From Lachnospiraceae bacterium (GTDB lineage Bacteria; Bacillota; Clostridia; Lachnospirales; Lachnospiraceae), in assembly GCA_022845955.1 (NCBI GenBank), contig AP025576.1, positions 3,472,001 to 3,536,000 of the forward strand: a stretch of DNA of 64,000 bases. Reading direction: 5' to 3'. The notes beneath the pieces are model-generated. The model did not search any database. It was not told where the DNA came from and was given only the letters and a program-made list of their open reading frames with translations. Shown piece after piece: positions 15,488 to 24,264 of this stretch (position 1 is the stretch's first letter; each line of letters opens with the position of its first letter). The translations under genes and the position numbers were made by a program.

Positions 15488-16906
15488 ATGGGACTTCAAA
15501 AGAGTGAACAGGAAACAAAAAAGAAATGCAGTCTGGCGGCGCTGTTTGCGCCAACCGATATGACGGAGGGCTCACCCGGCAAACGGATTGTGGCCTTTGC
15601 CATACCCATGCTGATCGGCAATATCGCCCAGCAGCTGTATAATACGGTGGACAGTATTGTGGTAGGACGTTATGTGGGAGATAATGCCCTTGCCGCCGTG
15701 GGGAGTGCAAGCCCTATCCTGAATCTGCTGTTGGTGCTGTTTGTGGGCATATCTGTGGGAGCCAGTATCATGGTATCCCAGTATTTTGGAGCAAAACAGA
15801 GGGAAGAACTGTCCGGCTCCATCGGATGCAGCATCACACTGACGGCTATTTCTTCGGTAATTATTATGATAGTGGCGCCGTTGGTGGTAAGGCCGCTGCT
15901 GCGGCTTCTGAATACGCCGGAAAGCATTATGGACTGGTGCGCTTCCTATCTGATTATCCTTTTTGTGGGAATTGCCGGAATGGCTTATTATAACATTCTG
16001 AGCGGTATTCTCCGGGGGTTGGGGGATTCCGTTTCCGCGCTGGTTTATCTGCTCGTTGCGACGGTGCTGAACATCGGGCTGGATATCCTGTTTGTGGCGG
16101 TTTTCCAGATGGGAGTTGCGGGTGTGGCGCTTGCCACTGCGATTGCGCAGGCAGTATCGGCTATCATGTGCTTTTTCAAGCTGGCAAATATGAAGGATAT
16201 TTTTGACCTGAAGCTGCATTATCTGAAGCCGGAAAAAAAGCATTCAGCCGATATGATACGTCTTGGCCTGCCCTCCGGCTTTACGCAGGCGGTTTTCTCC
16301 ATGGCGATGATCGTTGTCCAGTCCCTGACCAACAGTTTCGGGGAAATGTTTATTGCAGCCAACGTCATCATCATGCGTGTGGACGGTTTTGCCATGATGC
16401 CTAACTTTTCCTTTGGTACGGCAATGACAACATTTGCGGGACAGAATGTGGGAGCCAGGAAATATACACGAGTGGAAAGCGGAGCCAAAGAAGGAACGAT
16501 TATTTCCGCCGCCATATCCGCCGCGATTACGGCGCTGATATTAATTTTCGGCAAATATCTGATGGGCATTTTTACGGAGACAAAGGAACTGGTGGAGCTG
16601 AGTATGCACCTCATGCGGATTCTGGCTGTGGGATATATCGCCATGGCTGTGACACAGTGTCTTTCCGGCGTTATGAGAGGGGCGGGAGATACCATGACGC
16701 CCATGTGGATTTCCCTGATTACGACCGTGGCCATCCGGGTACCCCTGGCTTATGGGATCGCCTGGTTTACCAGAACGCCGGAGCTTCCCAACGGAAGAAA
16801 TGAGTGTGTGTTTATTTCCCTTTTATGCTCGTGGGTACTGGGCGCCCTGATTACCTACCTTTTCTATAGGAAGGGTACCTGGAAAAAGAAAGCGCTGGAT
16901 AATTGA
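15488..16906 (+). CDS. MATE family efflux transporter
   Basis: This 472-residue protein has about twelve membrane helices and the MATE pattern: AIPMLIGNIAQQLYNTVDSIVVGRYVG in the first half and LGLPSGFTQAVFSMAMIVVQSLTNSFG opening the second. It probably expels cationic compounds using Na+ or H+. It is a distant paralogue of the 6597 pump. ATG 15488 has AGGGG upstream; a TTG immediately before it is less likely. It follows yccF and is terminated by the strong hairpin at 16927. Confidence 0.92.
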   Translation: MGLQKSEQETKKKCSLAALFAPTDMTEGSPGKRIVAFAIPMLIGNIAQQLYNTVDSIVVGRYVGDNALAAVGSASPILNLLLVLFVGISVGASIMVSQYFGAKQREELSGSIGCSITLTAISSVIIMIVAPLVVRPLLRLLNTPESIMDWCASYLIILFVGIAGMAYYNILSGILRGLGDSVSALVYLLVATVLNIGLDILFVAVFQMGVAGVALATAIAQAVSAIMCFFKLANMKDIFDLKLHYLKPEKKHSADMIRLGLPSGFTQAVFSMAMIVVQSLTNSFGEMFIAANVIIMRVDGFAMMPNFSFGTAMTTFAGQNVGARKYTRVESGAKEGTIISAAISAAITALILIFGKYLMGIFTETKELVELSMHLMRILAVGYIAMAVTQCLSGVMRGAGDTMTPMWISLITTVAIRVPLAYGIAWFTRTPELPNGRNECVFISLLCSWVLGALITYLFYRKGTWKKKALDN

Positions 16907-16926
16907 CACGGCAAACAGATTCGATC

Positions 16927-16964
16927 AAAAACTGCTGCTTCTAAATCAGAAGCAGCAGTTTTTT
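16927..16964. terminator. Strong bidirectional terminator
   Basis: A perfect 16-base stem (16927-16942 with 16948-16963) and a 5-base loop, with A-tract on the left and T-tract on the right, lies between the convergent MATE and VanW genes. It should work on both strands. Confidence 0.92.
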
Positions 16965-16993
16965 AATCTCTTGTTTCGTTTACGCGTATCCGA

Positions 16994-18175
16994 TTATTCA
17001 TCCTCGGCTTCCGTATTTTTAGGCTTGGGAGCCATGTATGTGGAATTTCCCACATATTCCGTACTCACTTCCTGGCCGTCCTGATACGTGGTAAAATACG
17101 TTTTCGCGGAAAGGCTTCCTGTTTTCTTTGCCCAAAGCTTGAAGCTGCGGCCGTTTAAATCATGATCCCATACCAGCACATTGATGGTGAGCTTCTTGCC
17201 TTCCGTATAAGCCTGCAGAATAACCGGCGCGGAATAATTGTTGCGGAACCGTAAATCCTTGGAGCCGGCAGAGATAGCCGCATCCAGTCCCAGAGGCAGA
17301 TAATGTACAGGCATGCTGTGGGGATGACGCTCCAGAACCACTAGGCCGGCATTCTTTACTGCATTGTAGGTTGTGGAGGATACCTGGCAGATGCCTCCGC
17401 CGATAGCCATGACTGTTTCTCCGTTCAGATAAGCGCCTGCTTCCCGGTAGCCGTTGGCTGAGGTTCGGGGCTGGATGGCGGTGCTCACGGAGACTTCCTG
17501 CCCGGGCATGATAATCATATTGTTCAGATGACCGGCCGCTACCTTAATATTATTGATACGGTTGGAGGAGCTTGTGGAAAAGCTTGTGGTACAGCTTCCT
17601 GCCAGCACGAAGTCCGGACTGTAGGTCAGAACCCCTTCATTCACAATAGAAGTAAGGTAACCGGAGGTAAGCTCCAGAGTTATCGTCTGTGGGGTGCCCG
17701 CCGCAAACTGCTGCTGCAGCGTTGTAAGCAGCCAGTTTTTTACATTGGCATTGAGCTGGTAATAGGTTTGTCCGGAATTATAGATGTAGCTTCCCGTGCC
17801 CGTATCAAAGATGGGGCTGTCGCTTTGAAATACCTGTGTTTTCAGCTGCTCGTTAATGGCATTGAGAAATACGTCGATAACAGCTGTTTCGCCCAGAACG
17901 CACTGGGGGATCCCGGTATCATTGGAGAGGAAAACCGGATAGTCCTTCATGGTATTGATTCCCATGGCCCATACCTGGCCGTTCATGGTGAGGATAATGT
18001 TCTGGTTCAGCCATTGTGCATCAATATAGCGGCTGTCGGATATCGTAGTTGTAATACCTCCTGCCGGAGGCGCTTCTGCGGCGGCTGCCTGAATGGGCAG
18101 AGCGGCGGCAGCGGAGACCGGAGCGGCAAGAAGCAAACATATCAGTAGTAATGGTTTCCATTGTAATTTTGTCAT
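16994..18175 (-). CDS. VanW family exported protein
   Basis: This 393-residue protein has a clear signal peptide (KPLLLICLLLAAPVSAAAALP). The C-terminal half is the VanW domain: SSNRINNIKVAAGHLNNMIIMPGQEVSV, GYREAGAYLNGE, GGGICQVSSTTYNAV and ERHPHSMPVHYLPLG. The preceding 190 residues resemble the peptidoglycan-binding-like region often found before VanW. VanW occurs in some vancomycin-resistance clusters, but its activity is not known; cell-wall association is likely. The gene is divergent from the Bce-type response regulator, a context consistent with envelope stress. Confidence 0.9.
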   Translation of the reverse strand: MTKLQWKPLLLICLLLAAPVSAAAALPIQAAAAEAPPAGGITTTISDSRYIDAQWLNQNIILTMNGQVWAMGINTMKDYPVFLSNDTGIPQCVLGETAVIDVFLNAINEQLKTQVFQSDSPIFDTGTGSYIYNSGQTYYQLNANVKNWLLTTLQQQFAAGTPQTITLELTSGYLTSIVNEGVLTYSPDFVLAGSCTTSFSTSSSNRINNIKVAAGHLNNMIIMPGQEVSVSTAIQPRTSANGYREAGAYLNGETVMAIGGGICQVSSTTYNAVKNAGLVVLERHPHSMPVHYLPLGLDAAISAGSKDLRFRNNYSAPVILQAYTEGKKLTINVLVWDHDLNGRSFKLWAKKTGSLSAKTYFTTYQDGQEVSTEYVGNSTYMAPKPKNTEAEDE

Positions 18176-18348
18176 ATCTGAATACCGTCCTTTCGAAAAT
18201 ACACCAATTCTCTAGGAATTAGTCTTTAATAGAATATCATATATCCATAAGTTTTCCAACCGGAAAAACAGATTTTATAAAAATATGGAAATGCAGAAAG
18301 GAAAAGGGTATGATAGAAAGGCATAAACAATTGGTTAGGGAGGCTTCT

Positions 18349-19038
18349 ATGTATAAGATTCTGCTCGTGGAGGATGACAGTACAATAACGGCGGTTTTGA
18401 AACGGACTCTGGAAAAATGGGGATATGAGGCGGAGGCTGTTTCCGACTTCGGTCATGTGGAAGAAGAATTTATCCGTTTTTCGCCGGATTTGGTTCTGCT
18501 TGATATATCCCTGCCTTTTTTTGACGGCTATTATTGGTGCCGGGAATTCCGTAAAACAAGCCAGGTGCCGATTATCTTTATCTCCTCGGCTTCCGATGAC
18601 ATGAATCTGGTCATGGCAGTAAACATGGGGGCGGATGATTTCCTTTCCAAACCCTTTAAGCTGGAAGTGGTGCTTGCGAAAATACAGGCGCTGCTCCGAA
18701 GGGCCTATACCTTCGGTACCCGGAAGGATGTACTGCGTGCAGGGGATGCCACCCTTTCCCTTCACGATGCGGTGCTTGACTATCGGGGCAGGAAACTGGA
18801 GCTGACTAAAAATGAATTCCGGATACTGAGCCTTTTGATGGAAAAAAGAGGCACTGTCGTCTCAAGGGATGAAATGATAAGGAATCTGTGGGAAAATGAA
18901 TCCTTTATCGACGATAATACCCTGACGGTAAATGTGACAAGGCTGCGGAAAAAGCTGGAGGAAATAGGGCTTACGGATTATATCCGGACCAAAAAGGGGC
19001 TTGGCTATCTCCTTCCGGAGAAAACAGAGGGAGAATAG
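18349..19038 (+). CDS. Response regulator, OmpR family (BceR-like)
   Basis: This 229-residue regulator has a receiver domain (LLVEDD at 5-10, phosphoacceptor D52 in LVLLDISLP, K in FLSKPFK) and a C-terminal OmpR winged helix (LTKNEFRILSLLMEKRG..., VTRLRKKLEEIG). With the intramembrane kinase next to it and the BceAB-like transporter downstream, it fits the Bce systems that sense cell-wall-active peptides through flux of their own transporter. ATG 18349 follows AGGGAGG. A CTTACA-N4-TGTAAG palindrome upstream of the ATPase gene (21253-21268) is its probable binding site. Confidence 0.9.
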   Translation: MYKILLVEDDSTITAVLKRTLEKWGYEAEAVSDFGHVEEEFIRFSPDLVLLDISLPFFDGYYWCREFRKTSQVPIIFISSASDDMNLVMAVNMGADDFLSKPFKLEVVLAKIQALLRRAYTFGTRKDVLRAGDATLSLHDAVLDYRGRKLELTKNEFRILSLLMEKRGTVVSRDEMIRNLWENESFIDDNTLTVNVTRLRKKLEEIGLTDYIRTKKGLGYLLPEKTEGE

Positions 19039-19042
19039 GCGG

Positions 19043-20056
19043 ATGGGAAAAGAAAGAAAATATGGACGGGAATATCTGCGGGAACGCAAGGGGCTTCTGT
19101 TTTATCTGTTTGTGTACCTGTTCCTTCTGTTTGTCTGGTGGCTGTACGGTCTGCCTTGGCAGCCGATGGCATATTTGTTCTTGCTGCTTACGGTTTTGGC
19201 CGTGCTGCAGCTTATGTATAGCTTCCGGAAGTACCGGAACAGGAGAAGGCTTCTGGAGCTGTATAGAAAGCAGGCGGCAGAAGGCATTTTTACGGCGGAG
19301 GAAGAGCCGGAAGGCCTTGAGGGGGACTGGTATGCGTTCGCCAGGGCATGGTATGGGGAATATGAGCGGCAGAAAGAAGAAAACCGCAGGGAAAGAGAGA
19401 GAAGCGGCAGGTATTATACCCTTTGGTCCCACCAGATAAAGACACCGATTGCGGCCATGCATCTGCTTCTTCAGGAGGAAAAGAAGGATCTGCCTTCTCT
19501 GGAACAGGAGCTGCGGAAGGCAGAGCAGTACGTGGATATGGCTCTGCAATACCAGCGTCTGGACCGGACAGGCAGAGATCTGGTCTTAAAGGAGTATTCC
19601 CTTGATATGCTGGTAAAAAAGGCGGTAAAAAATATGGCCTCCGTTTTTATCTATAACAAAATAGGAATTCAGATCGATGAAATGGCCGGAGGTGTGCTGA
19701 CAGACGAAAAATGGTTTTTATTTGTGCTGGAGCAGGTGCTGGGCAATGCGGTAAAATATACGGCCGGCAGGAAACACGGGGAAATCAGGATATACAAGAG
19801 GGATATGGATAACGGGCCGGCTCTTGTGGTGGAAGATAATGGGATAGGAATCCGCGCAGAGGATATTCCCAGAGTGTTTGAATGGGGGTATACCGGATTT
19901 AACGGAAGACAGGAAAAGCGCTCTACGGGAATCGGTCTCTTCCTGTGCCGCCAGGCGATGGATATGCTGGGCCAGTCCATAGCCATTGAAGCCGGGGAAG
20001 GGAAGGGGACCCGGGTGATACTGGGCATTTCCCGGAAGAAAATGGAAATGGAATAG
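19043..20056 (+). CDS. Intramembrane-sensing histidine kinase (BceS-like)
   Basis: This 337-residue kinase has two close N-terminal membrane helices (about 17-36 and 42-60) with almost no extracellular loop, typical of BceS-type kinases that take their signal from a partner transporter. H130 in LWSHQIKTPIAAMHLLL is the phosphorylation site. ATPase boxes follow: VLGNAVKYT (N), VEDNGIGI (G1) and STGIGLFLC (G2). It starts 4 bases after the response regulator stop. The partner permease gene is not adjacent: a riboswitch-controlled cation efflux gene lies between. Confidence 0.92.
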   Translation: MGKERKYGREYLRERKGLLFYLFVYLFLLFVWWLYGLPWQPMAYLFLLLTVLAVLQLMYSFRKYRNRRRLLELYRKQAAEGIFTAEEEPEGLEGDWYAFARAWYGEYERQKEENRRERERSGRYYTLWSHQIKTPIAAMHLLLQEEKKDLPSLEQELRKAEQYVDMALQYQRLDRTGRDLVLKEYSLDMLVKKAVKNMASVFIYNKIGIQIDEMAGGVLTDEKWFLFVLEQVLGNAVKYTAGRKHGEIRIYKRDMDNGPALVVEDNGIGIRAEDIPRVFEWGYTGFNGRQEKRSTGIGLFLCRQAMDMLGQSIAIEAGEGKGTRVILGISRKKMEME

Positions 20057-20058
20057 AG

Positions 20059-20087
20059 TTGACATTCCGGGAACGCGTGCATATAAT
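20059..20087 (+). promoter_or_regulatory. Consensus sigma-A promoter of the NiCo riboswitch unit
   Basis: TTGACA (20059-20064), a 17-base spacer and TATAAT (20082-20087) are perfect consensus. It starts 2 bases after the kinase stop and drives the riboswitch leader, so control must come mainly from the riboswitch. Confidence 0.9.
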
Positions 20088-20130
20088 ATATGACAATACT
20101 CTTTGCACTGCATACAAATCTACAGTACAA

Positions 20131-20237
20131 ACTGAGCAGGCTGTGTGTTCTGCCGGCATTCGTTGAGGCCGGGGAGGATCCATGGATAGCCGGGCCGTCG
20201 TAATGGCAGCAGATGGAATAAGCATCTGTGGGACAGT
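20131..20237 (+). ncRNA. NiCo (czcD) riboswitch aptamer
   Basis: The leader carries the conserved segments of the NiCo riboswitch in order: ACTGAGCAGGC (20131-20141), AGCCGGGC (20188-20195), then AGCAGATG...CATCTGTGGGACAGT (to 20237). ACTG and CAGT close the outer stem (P1), and CAGATG pairs with CATCTG across a 7-base loop (P4). This matches my memory of the crystallised Erysipelotrichaceae aptamer, which binds Ni2+ or Co2+ cooperatively in a four-way junction. It precedes a cation efflux gene, its usual partner. The identification is by eye. Confidence 0.9.
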
Positions 20238-20266
20238 ATTTTTTCTGTCCCCCAGGTGCTTTTTTA
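20220..20266 (+). terminator. Riboswitch expression-platform terminator
   Basis: AAGCATCTG-GGGACAG (20220-20236) can pair with CTGTCCC-CAG-TGCTT (20245-20261), followed by TTTTT. This terminator uses the right arm of P4 and the closing part of the aptamer, so terminator and metal-bound aptamer exclude each other. The expected logic is transcription ON when Ni2+ or Co2+ is high. Confidence 0.87.
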
Positions 20267-20339
20267 TACCCTGGCGGGCAGAAAAATGCAAATCTTGTAT
20301 GTGTCATAGAGTTATCTTACAAATCAGGAGGTAACTTTT

Positions 20340-21242
20340 ATGGAACAGAATCTCAGAAAAAACAAGGAAATAACCGGTGATACGCAGTTAGCCATGCGGG
20401 TGTCCGTAATCAGTGTGGTCATCAATCTGTTGTTATCTTTACTGAAGCTGGCTGCGGGACTGATCGCAAAATCAGGGGCCATGGTGTCCGATGCCGTCCA
20501 TTCCGCTTCCGATGTATTCAGCACCTTCATAGTAATGATCGGGGTTGTCATATCCGGCAGACAATCGGATTCCGGACATCCATACGGGCATGAGCGTATG
20601 GAATGTGTGGCATCCATCGTGCTGGCGGTCATCCTGGCGGCTACGGGAATCGGAATCGGCGCAGCGGGAATCGAAAAAATAACACCGGGAGGTACCGGCA
20701 CGATCCTGGTTCCCGGACAACTGGCCCTGGCGGCAGCCGTCTTATCCATCCTTGTAAAGGAATGGATGTATTGGTTTACAAGGGCAGCAGCAAAAAAAAT
20801 CAACTCCGGAGCCCTCATGGCCGATGCGTGGCACCACCGTTCGGATGCACTCTCCTCCGTTGGGGCATTCGCCGGTATCCTCGGCGCCAGGCTGGGTTTT
20901 CCCATCTTTGATCCGATAGCCAGTCTGCTGATCTGCCTGTTTATAGAAAAGGCGGCCCTGGATATATTCCGGGATGCGGCGGCCAAAATGGTTGACAAGG
21001 CGTGTCCGGAAGAGACGGCGGAAAAAATGAAGAAGGTGATAGAAGAGCAAGAAGGAGTGGAGCGGATCGATATGTTAAAAACAAGGCTGTTCGGTTCCAA
21101 AATATATGTGGATGTGGAAATATCCATGGACGGAACCCGGCCGCTGGAGGAGACACACCGGACGGCGGAGGCTGTCCACAGCGCCATAGAGATGGAATTC
21201 CCGGAGGTCAAACATTGTATGGTACATACCAATCCCATGTAA
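20340..21242 (+). CDS. Cation diffusion facilitator, Ni/Co (Zn) efflux
   Basis: This 300-residue protein has six predicted membrane helices and a cytoplasmic C-terminal domain. The transport-site motifs are HxxxD pairs: DAVHSASD (D51, H54, D58) and DAWHHRSD (H166, D170). CDF proteins export divalent metal in exchange for protons. The upstream NiCo riboswitch indicates that Ni2+ or Co2+ is the physiological inducer. AGGAGG precedes the ATG. The gene has its own promoter and sits between the Bce two-component genes and their transporter, with no evident functional link to them. Confidence 0.92.
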   Translation: MEQNLRKNKEITGDTQLAMRVSVISVVINLLLSLLKLAAGLIAKSGAMVSDAVHSASDVFSTFIVMIGVVISGRQSDSGHPYGHERMECVASIVLAVILAATGIGIGAAGIEKITPGGTGTILVPGQLALAAAVLSILVKEWMYWFTRAAAKKINSGALMADAWHHRSDALSSVGAFAGILGARLGFPIFDPIASLLICLFIEKAALDIFRDAAAKMVDKACPEETAEKMKKVIEEQEGVERIDMLKTRLFGSKIYVDVEISMDGTRPLEETHRTAEAVHSAIEMEFPEVKHCMVHTNPM

Positions 21243-21252
21243 CCGGCCGTAT

Positions 21253-21326
21253 CTTACAGGAATGTAAGGTTTCCGGTGAAAATGTAAGGCAGATCGATGG
21301 AATCCTTCTTTTTGTATCCTTATAAT
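21253..21326 (+). promoter_or_regulatory. Candidate BceR-type operator and promoter
   Basis: A perfect palindrome CTTACA-GGAA-TGTAAG lies at 21253-21268. AATGTAAGG recurs as direct repeats at 21261-21269 and 21281-21289, exactly 20 bases (two helical turns) apart. TATAAT at 21321-21326 has only a weak TGGAAT-like -35 at 21298, as expected for an activated promoter. The site lies directly upstream of the ATPase and permease genes and fits binding by the OmpR-type regulator at 18349. Confidence 0.65.
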
Positions 21327-21368
21327 AAAAGGCGTAACCAAAGTCAATAAGGCAGAATGGAGGATAAG

Positions 21369-22133
21369 ATGGCACTGTTGGAAGTTAATCATCTGAAAAA
21401 AATATATACCACACGGTTCGGCGGAGCAAAGGTGGAAGCCCTTGCGGATGTGGAATTTTCCGTGGAAAAGGGCGAGTATGTGGCAATTATGGGAGAGTCG
21501 GGTTCCGGAAAAACCACCCTTCTGAATATCCTTGCGGCCCTGGACCGGCCTACAGGCGGAAAGGTACTGCTTGATGGAACAGATATGTCGGCAGTACCTG
21601 ACAGCCGTATGGCAGCTTACCGGAGGGACAACCTGGGGTTCGTATTCCAGGATTTTAATCTGCTGGATACCTTTTCCCTCAAGGATAATATTTTCCTGCC
21701 CATGGTACTGGCCAGAAAAGATTATAAAGAGATGGAAGAGAGGCTGAAGCCGCTGGCGCGGAAGCTGGAAATCGGGGAACTGTTGGAGAAATACCCTTAT
21801 GAAGTGTCCGGAGGACAGAAACAGCGGGCGGCTGTAGCCAGAGCCTTAATCACCAGGCCGCAGATTCTCCTCGCCGATGAGCCTACCGGGGCCCTTGACT
21901 CCCGGGCCGCAGACGGCCTGCTTGGGATGTTTGAGGAAATTAATAAAAGCGGGCAGACGGTCTTTATGGTGACCCACAGCATCCGGGCGGCGAGTCATGC
22001 GGGCCGTGTTCTTTTTATCAAGGACGGAATAATATTCCACCAGCTCTACCGGGGGGATGGTTCCAACGAAGAGATGTACCAGAAAATATCCGATACCCTA
22101 ACCGTTCTGGCCACAGGCAGAGAGGAGGCGTGA
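21369..22133 (+). CDS. ABC transporter ATP-binding protein (BceA-like)
   Basis: This 254-residue ATPase has Walker A (GESGSGKTT), the Q-loop FVFQDFNLLDTF, signature VSGGQKQRAAVARAL, Walker B with LLADEPTGALDSR and the switch VTHS. These are typical of BceA-type subunits, which pair with a ten-helix FtsX-like permease to remove cell-wall-active peptides. GGAGG at 21359-21363 points to ATG 21369; the ATG at 21357 overlaps that ribosome site. The permease gene follows after one base, so translation is tightly linked. Confidence 0.9.
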   Translation: MALLEVNHLKKIYTTRFGGAKVEALADVEFSVEKGEYVAIMGESGSGKTTLLNILAALDRPTGGKVLLDGTDMSAVPDSRMAAYRRDNLGFVFQDFNLLDTFSLKDNIFLPMVLARKDYKEMEERLKPLARKLEIGELLEKYPYEVSGGQKQRAAVARALITRPQILLADEPTGALDSRAADGLLGMFEEINKSGQTVFMVTHSIRAASHAGRVLFIKDGIIFHQLYRGDGSNEEMYQKISDTLTVLATGREEA

Positions 22134-22134
22134 G

Positions 22135-24159
22135 ATGAATACCATGCATAACCTTCTGTTTTATCCCCGTCTGGCCGGAACAAATGTGAAAAAGAACAGC
22201 AGCATCTATTATCCGTATCTGTTTGCCGGAAGTCTGATGGCCGGACTTCTTTACGTACTCAATTCCGTAGCCGACATGGTGGCGGACAGCGGTATGGAGG
22301 GCGGGGATATCATGCATATGCTTGTCCGCATCTGTTTTTTTATCTGCATCCTGTTTGTCTTTATCATATTATTTTATATTAACAGTTTTATTATGAAACG
22401 CAGAAAAAAGGAATTCGGCCTGTTCTGTATTCTGGGGATGGAAAAAAAGCATCTGGCTTTTGTCCTGTTCTGGGAGGTATTCCTGGGCATGCTGATAAGC
22501 CTTCTGGCCGGTATTGGGGGAGGCGCCCTGTTCAGTCAGCTGATGTTCCTTCTCCTGCTGAAATTTGCGGGGCTGCCCGGAAGGCTCACGTTCCGGATCC
22601 CCGTTCAGGCAGTAGGGGAAACCTGTCTGATTTATCTCATTTGTTTCAGTTTTGTCCTTGTTTATGATATTTACAGCGTGTTCAGAGCGAATCCCACCGA
22701 GCTTTTAAGGAGCAGCCGGGAAGGGGAACGGGAACCGAAAACCAGATGGTTCCTTGCCCTTATCGGGGCTGCTTCATTGGGGGCAGGTTATGTGAAGGCG
22801 CTGACAACCTATACGGCATCCGATGCGCTCATGGCTTTTTTCCCGGCTGTTATTCTTGTCATTATCGGCACCTATTGTCTGTTCCAGGCAGGCAGCATCG
22901 CTTTGCTGAAAACGTTACGGAAAAAGAAATCCTTTTATTACAGGCCGGAAAATTTCGTTTCGGTTTCAGGAATGATTTACCGGATGAAGCAGAATGCCGC
23001 CGGGCTGGCAAGTATCTGTATTCTGTCCACAGCGGTTCTGGTAACCCTTTCCAGCTGCCTGAGCTTATACGCAGGGGAAGAAGATATGCTGAAGAACCAG
23101 TTCCCCAGGGAAATCAATCTGTATGCCGAACTGCCGGAGCTTACAGAGGGAGGCGGTTCTGGGGAAAGCACCGTCCCTGGTGCCATGAAGGAGGCTGCGG
23201 AGGCTCTATCCGTATCCGCGGGCTGTACGGCAAAGAAGCAGATGGAGTTATACCTGCTGTCCTTTGGCGCATCTTATATGAATAACCGCTTCAGCACCGC
23301 CTTTGGGGACAACGGAAGAACAAGTATGGTATCCATCCTGCCGTTGGACGACTATAACCGCCTTTATGATCAAACCCGTGTACTGGAGGAAGGGGAGGTA
23401 CTGTATCTTACCACAGGAGAACCCTTGTCAGGGGAAGTGGAGATCTGCGGTGAAAAATACCGGATACGGGAACAGCTGAAAGAGGAACCGTTCAGGGAAT
23501 CGGACATTACACAGTTCCTGGGCTTTGGTTCGGCGGCGGAACTGCACGTATTCATTGTCCCCGGCTTGCAGGACATGGGCAGACTGTCCGCCGCCAGCAA
23601 TGCGCAAGCCCAGGAAGGGAGATTTCCCGCCTACATCTATTATAATTTGTTTTTTGATTTGGAAGGAGGGGAGGAGGCGGTGACGGCCTTCGAAAGCCGT
23701 GCGGCAGCTGAAATTCCGGGGATTACCCGCATCTATGTGAGAAGCCAGGCCAGGGCGGAATTTTATGAACTTTATGGAAGCATTCTTTTTGTGGGGATCT
23801 TTTTCATCGCTTTGTTCCTGACGGCAACGGTACTCATTATTTATTATAAACAGATAACAGAAGGATACGATGACAGGGAACGCTTCCAAATCATGGAAAA
23901 AGTGGGGATGAGTGTAAAAGAAGTGAGGAAAACGATTACCAGACAGGTTCTCCTGATCTTTTTCCTTCCGCTGGGGATGTCGGTGATCCATATCGCCGTG
24001 GCTTTTCCCCAGCTGTGCAAAATGATGACGGTTTTCGGGATGACCAACATCGGCCTGTTTGCGGTATTTACCCTGCTTTCCGTATTCCTTTTCGCATTGG
24101 CCTACCTTCTGGTATACCGCCTTACGGCGAGAATTTATTTTAAAATCGTCCAGGCATGA
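22135..24159 (+). CDS. ABC transporter permease, FtsX/BceB-like
   Basis: This 674-residue permease has about ten membrane helices. Helices 1-4 (to about residue 190) include IMKRRKKEFGLFCILGMEKKHL, the FtsX-type coupling region. A large extracellular domain spans roughly residues 325-540, and the last helices end YLLVYRLTARIYFKIV. The ten-helix topology with a big loop between helices 7 and 8 is diagnostic of BceB-type permeases, whose loop recognises peptide antibiotics and signals to the intramembrane kinase. With 18349, 19043 and 21369 it completes a Bce module. Confidence 0.9.
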   Translation: MNTMHNLLFYPRLAGTNVKKNSSIYYPYLFAGSLMAGLLYVLNSVADMVADSGMEGGDIMHMLVRICFFICILFVFIILFYINSFIMKRRKKEFGLFCILGMEKKHLAFVLFWEVFLGMLISLLAGIGGGALFSQLMFLLLLKFAGLPGRLTFRIPVQAVGETCLIYLICFSFVLVYDIYSVFRANPTELLRSSREGEREPKTRWFLALIGAASLGAGYVKALTTYTASDALMAFFPAVILVIIGTYCLFQAGSIALLKTLRKKKSFYYRPENFVSVSGMIYRMKQNAAGLASICILSTAVLVTLSSCLSLYAGEEDMLKNQFPREINLYAELPELTEGGGSGESTVPGAMKEAAEALSVSAGCTAKKQMELYLLSFGASYMNNRFSTAFGDNGRTSMVSILPLDDYNRLYDQTRVLEEGEVLYLTTGEPLSGEVEICGEKYRIREQLKEEPFRESDITQFLGFGSAAELHVFIVPGLQDMGRLSAASNAQAQEGRFPAYIYYNLFFDLEGGEEAVTAFESRAAAEIPGITRIYVRSQARAEFYELYGSILFVGIFFIALFLTATVLIIYYKQITEGYDDRERFQIMEKVGMSVKEVRKTITRQVLLIFFLPLGMSVIHIAVAFPQLCKMMTVFGMTNIGLFAVFTLLSVFLFALAYLLVYRLTARIYFKIVQA

Positions 24160-24168
24160 CACAGACGG

Positions 24169-24255
24169 TCATTTTTCTTCACACGCATGATAAGAAGTAC
24201 CGTCCCGGCGGAATTCCAGAGGGGTTTTCCCATAGGTCTGCCGGAAGGCTTTTTA
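24169..24255 (-). pseudogene. AraC-family regulator C-terminal remnant
   Basis: On the minus strand, codons before TGA at 24171-24169 read AFRQTYGKTPLEFRRD followed by GTSYHACEEK. The first part is a near-perfect end of the second helix-turn-helix of AraC regulators (FRKxYGxTPxEFR). A stop codon precedes the preserved stretch in frame; an A-run there could mark a frameshift after YFIK. Nothing of the upstream 200 or more residues remains. AraC regulators often sit beside siderophore uptake operons in Firmicutes, and one begins just to the right, so this looks like the residue of its lost regulator. Confidence 0.7.
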
Positions 24256-24264
24256 TAAAATATA

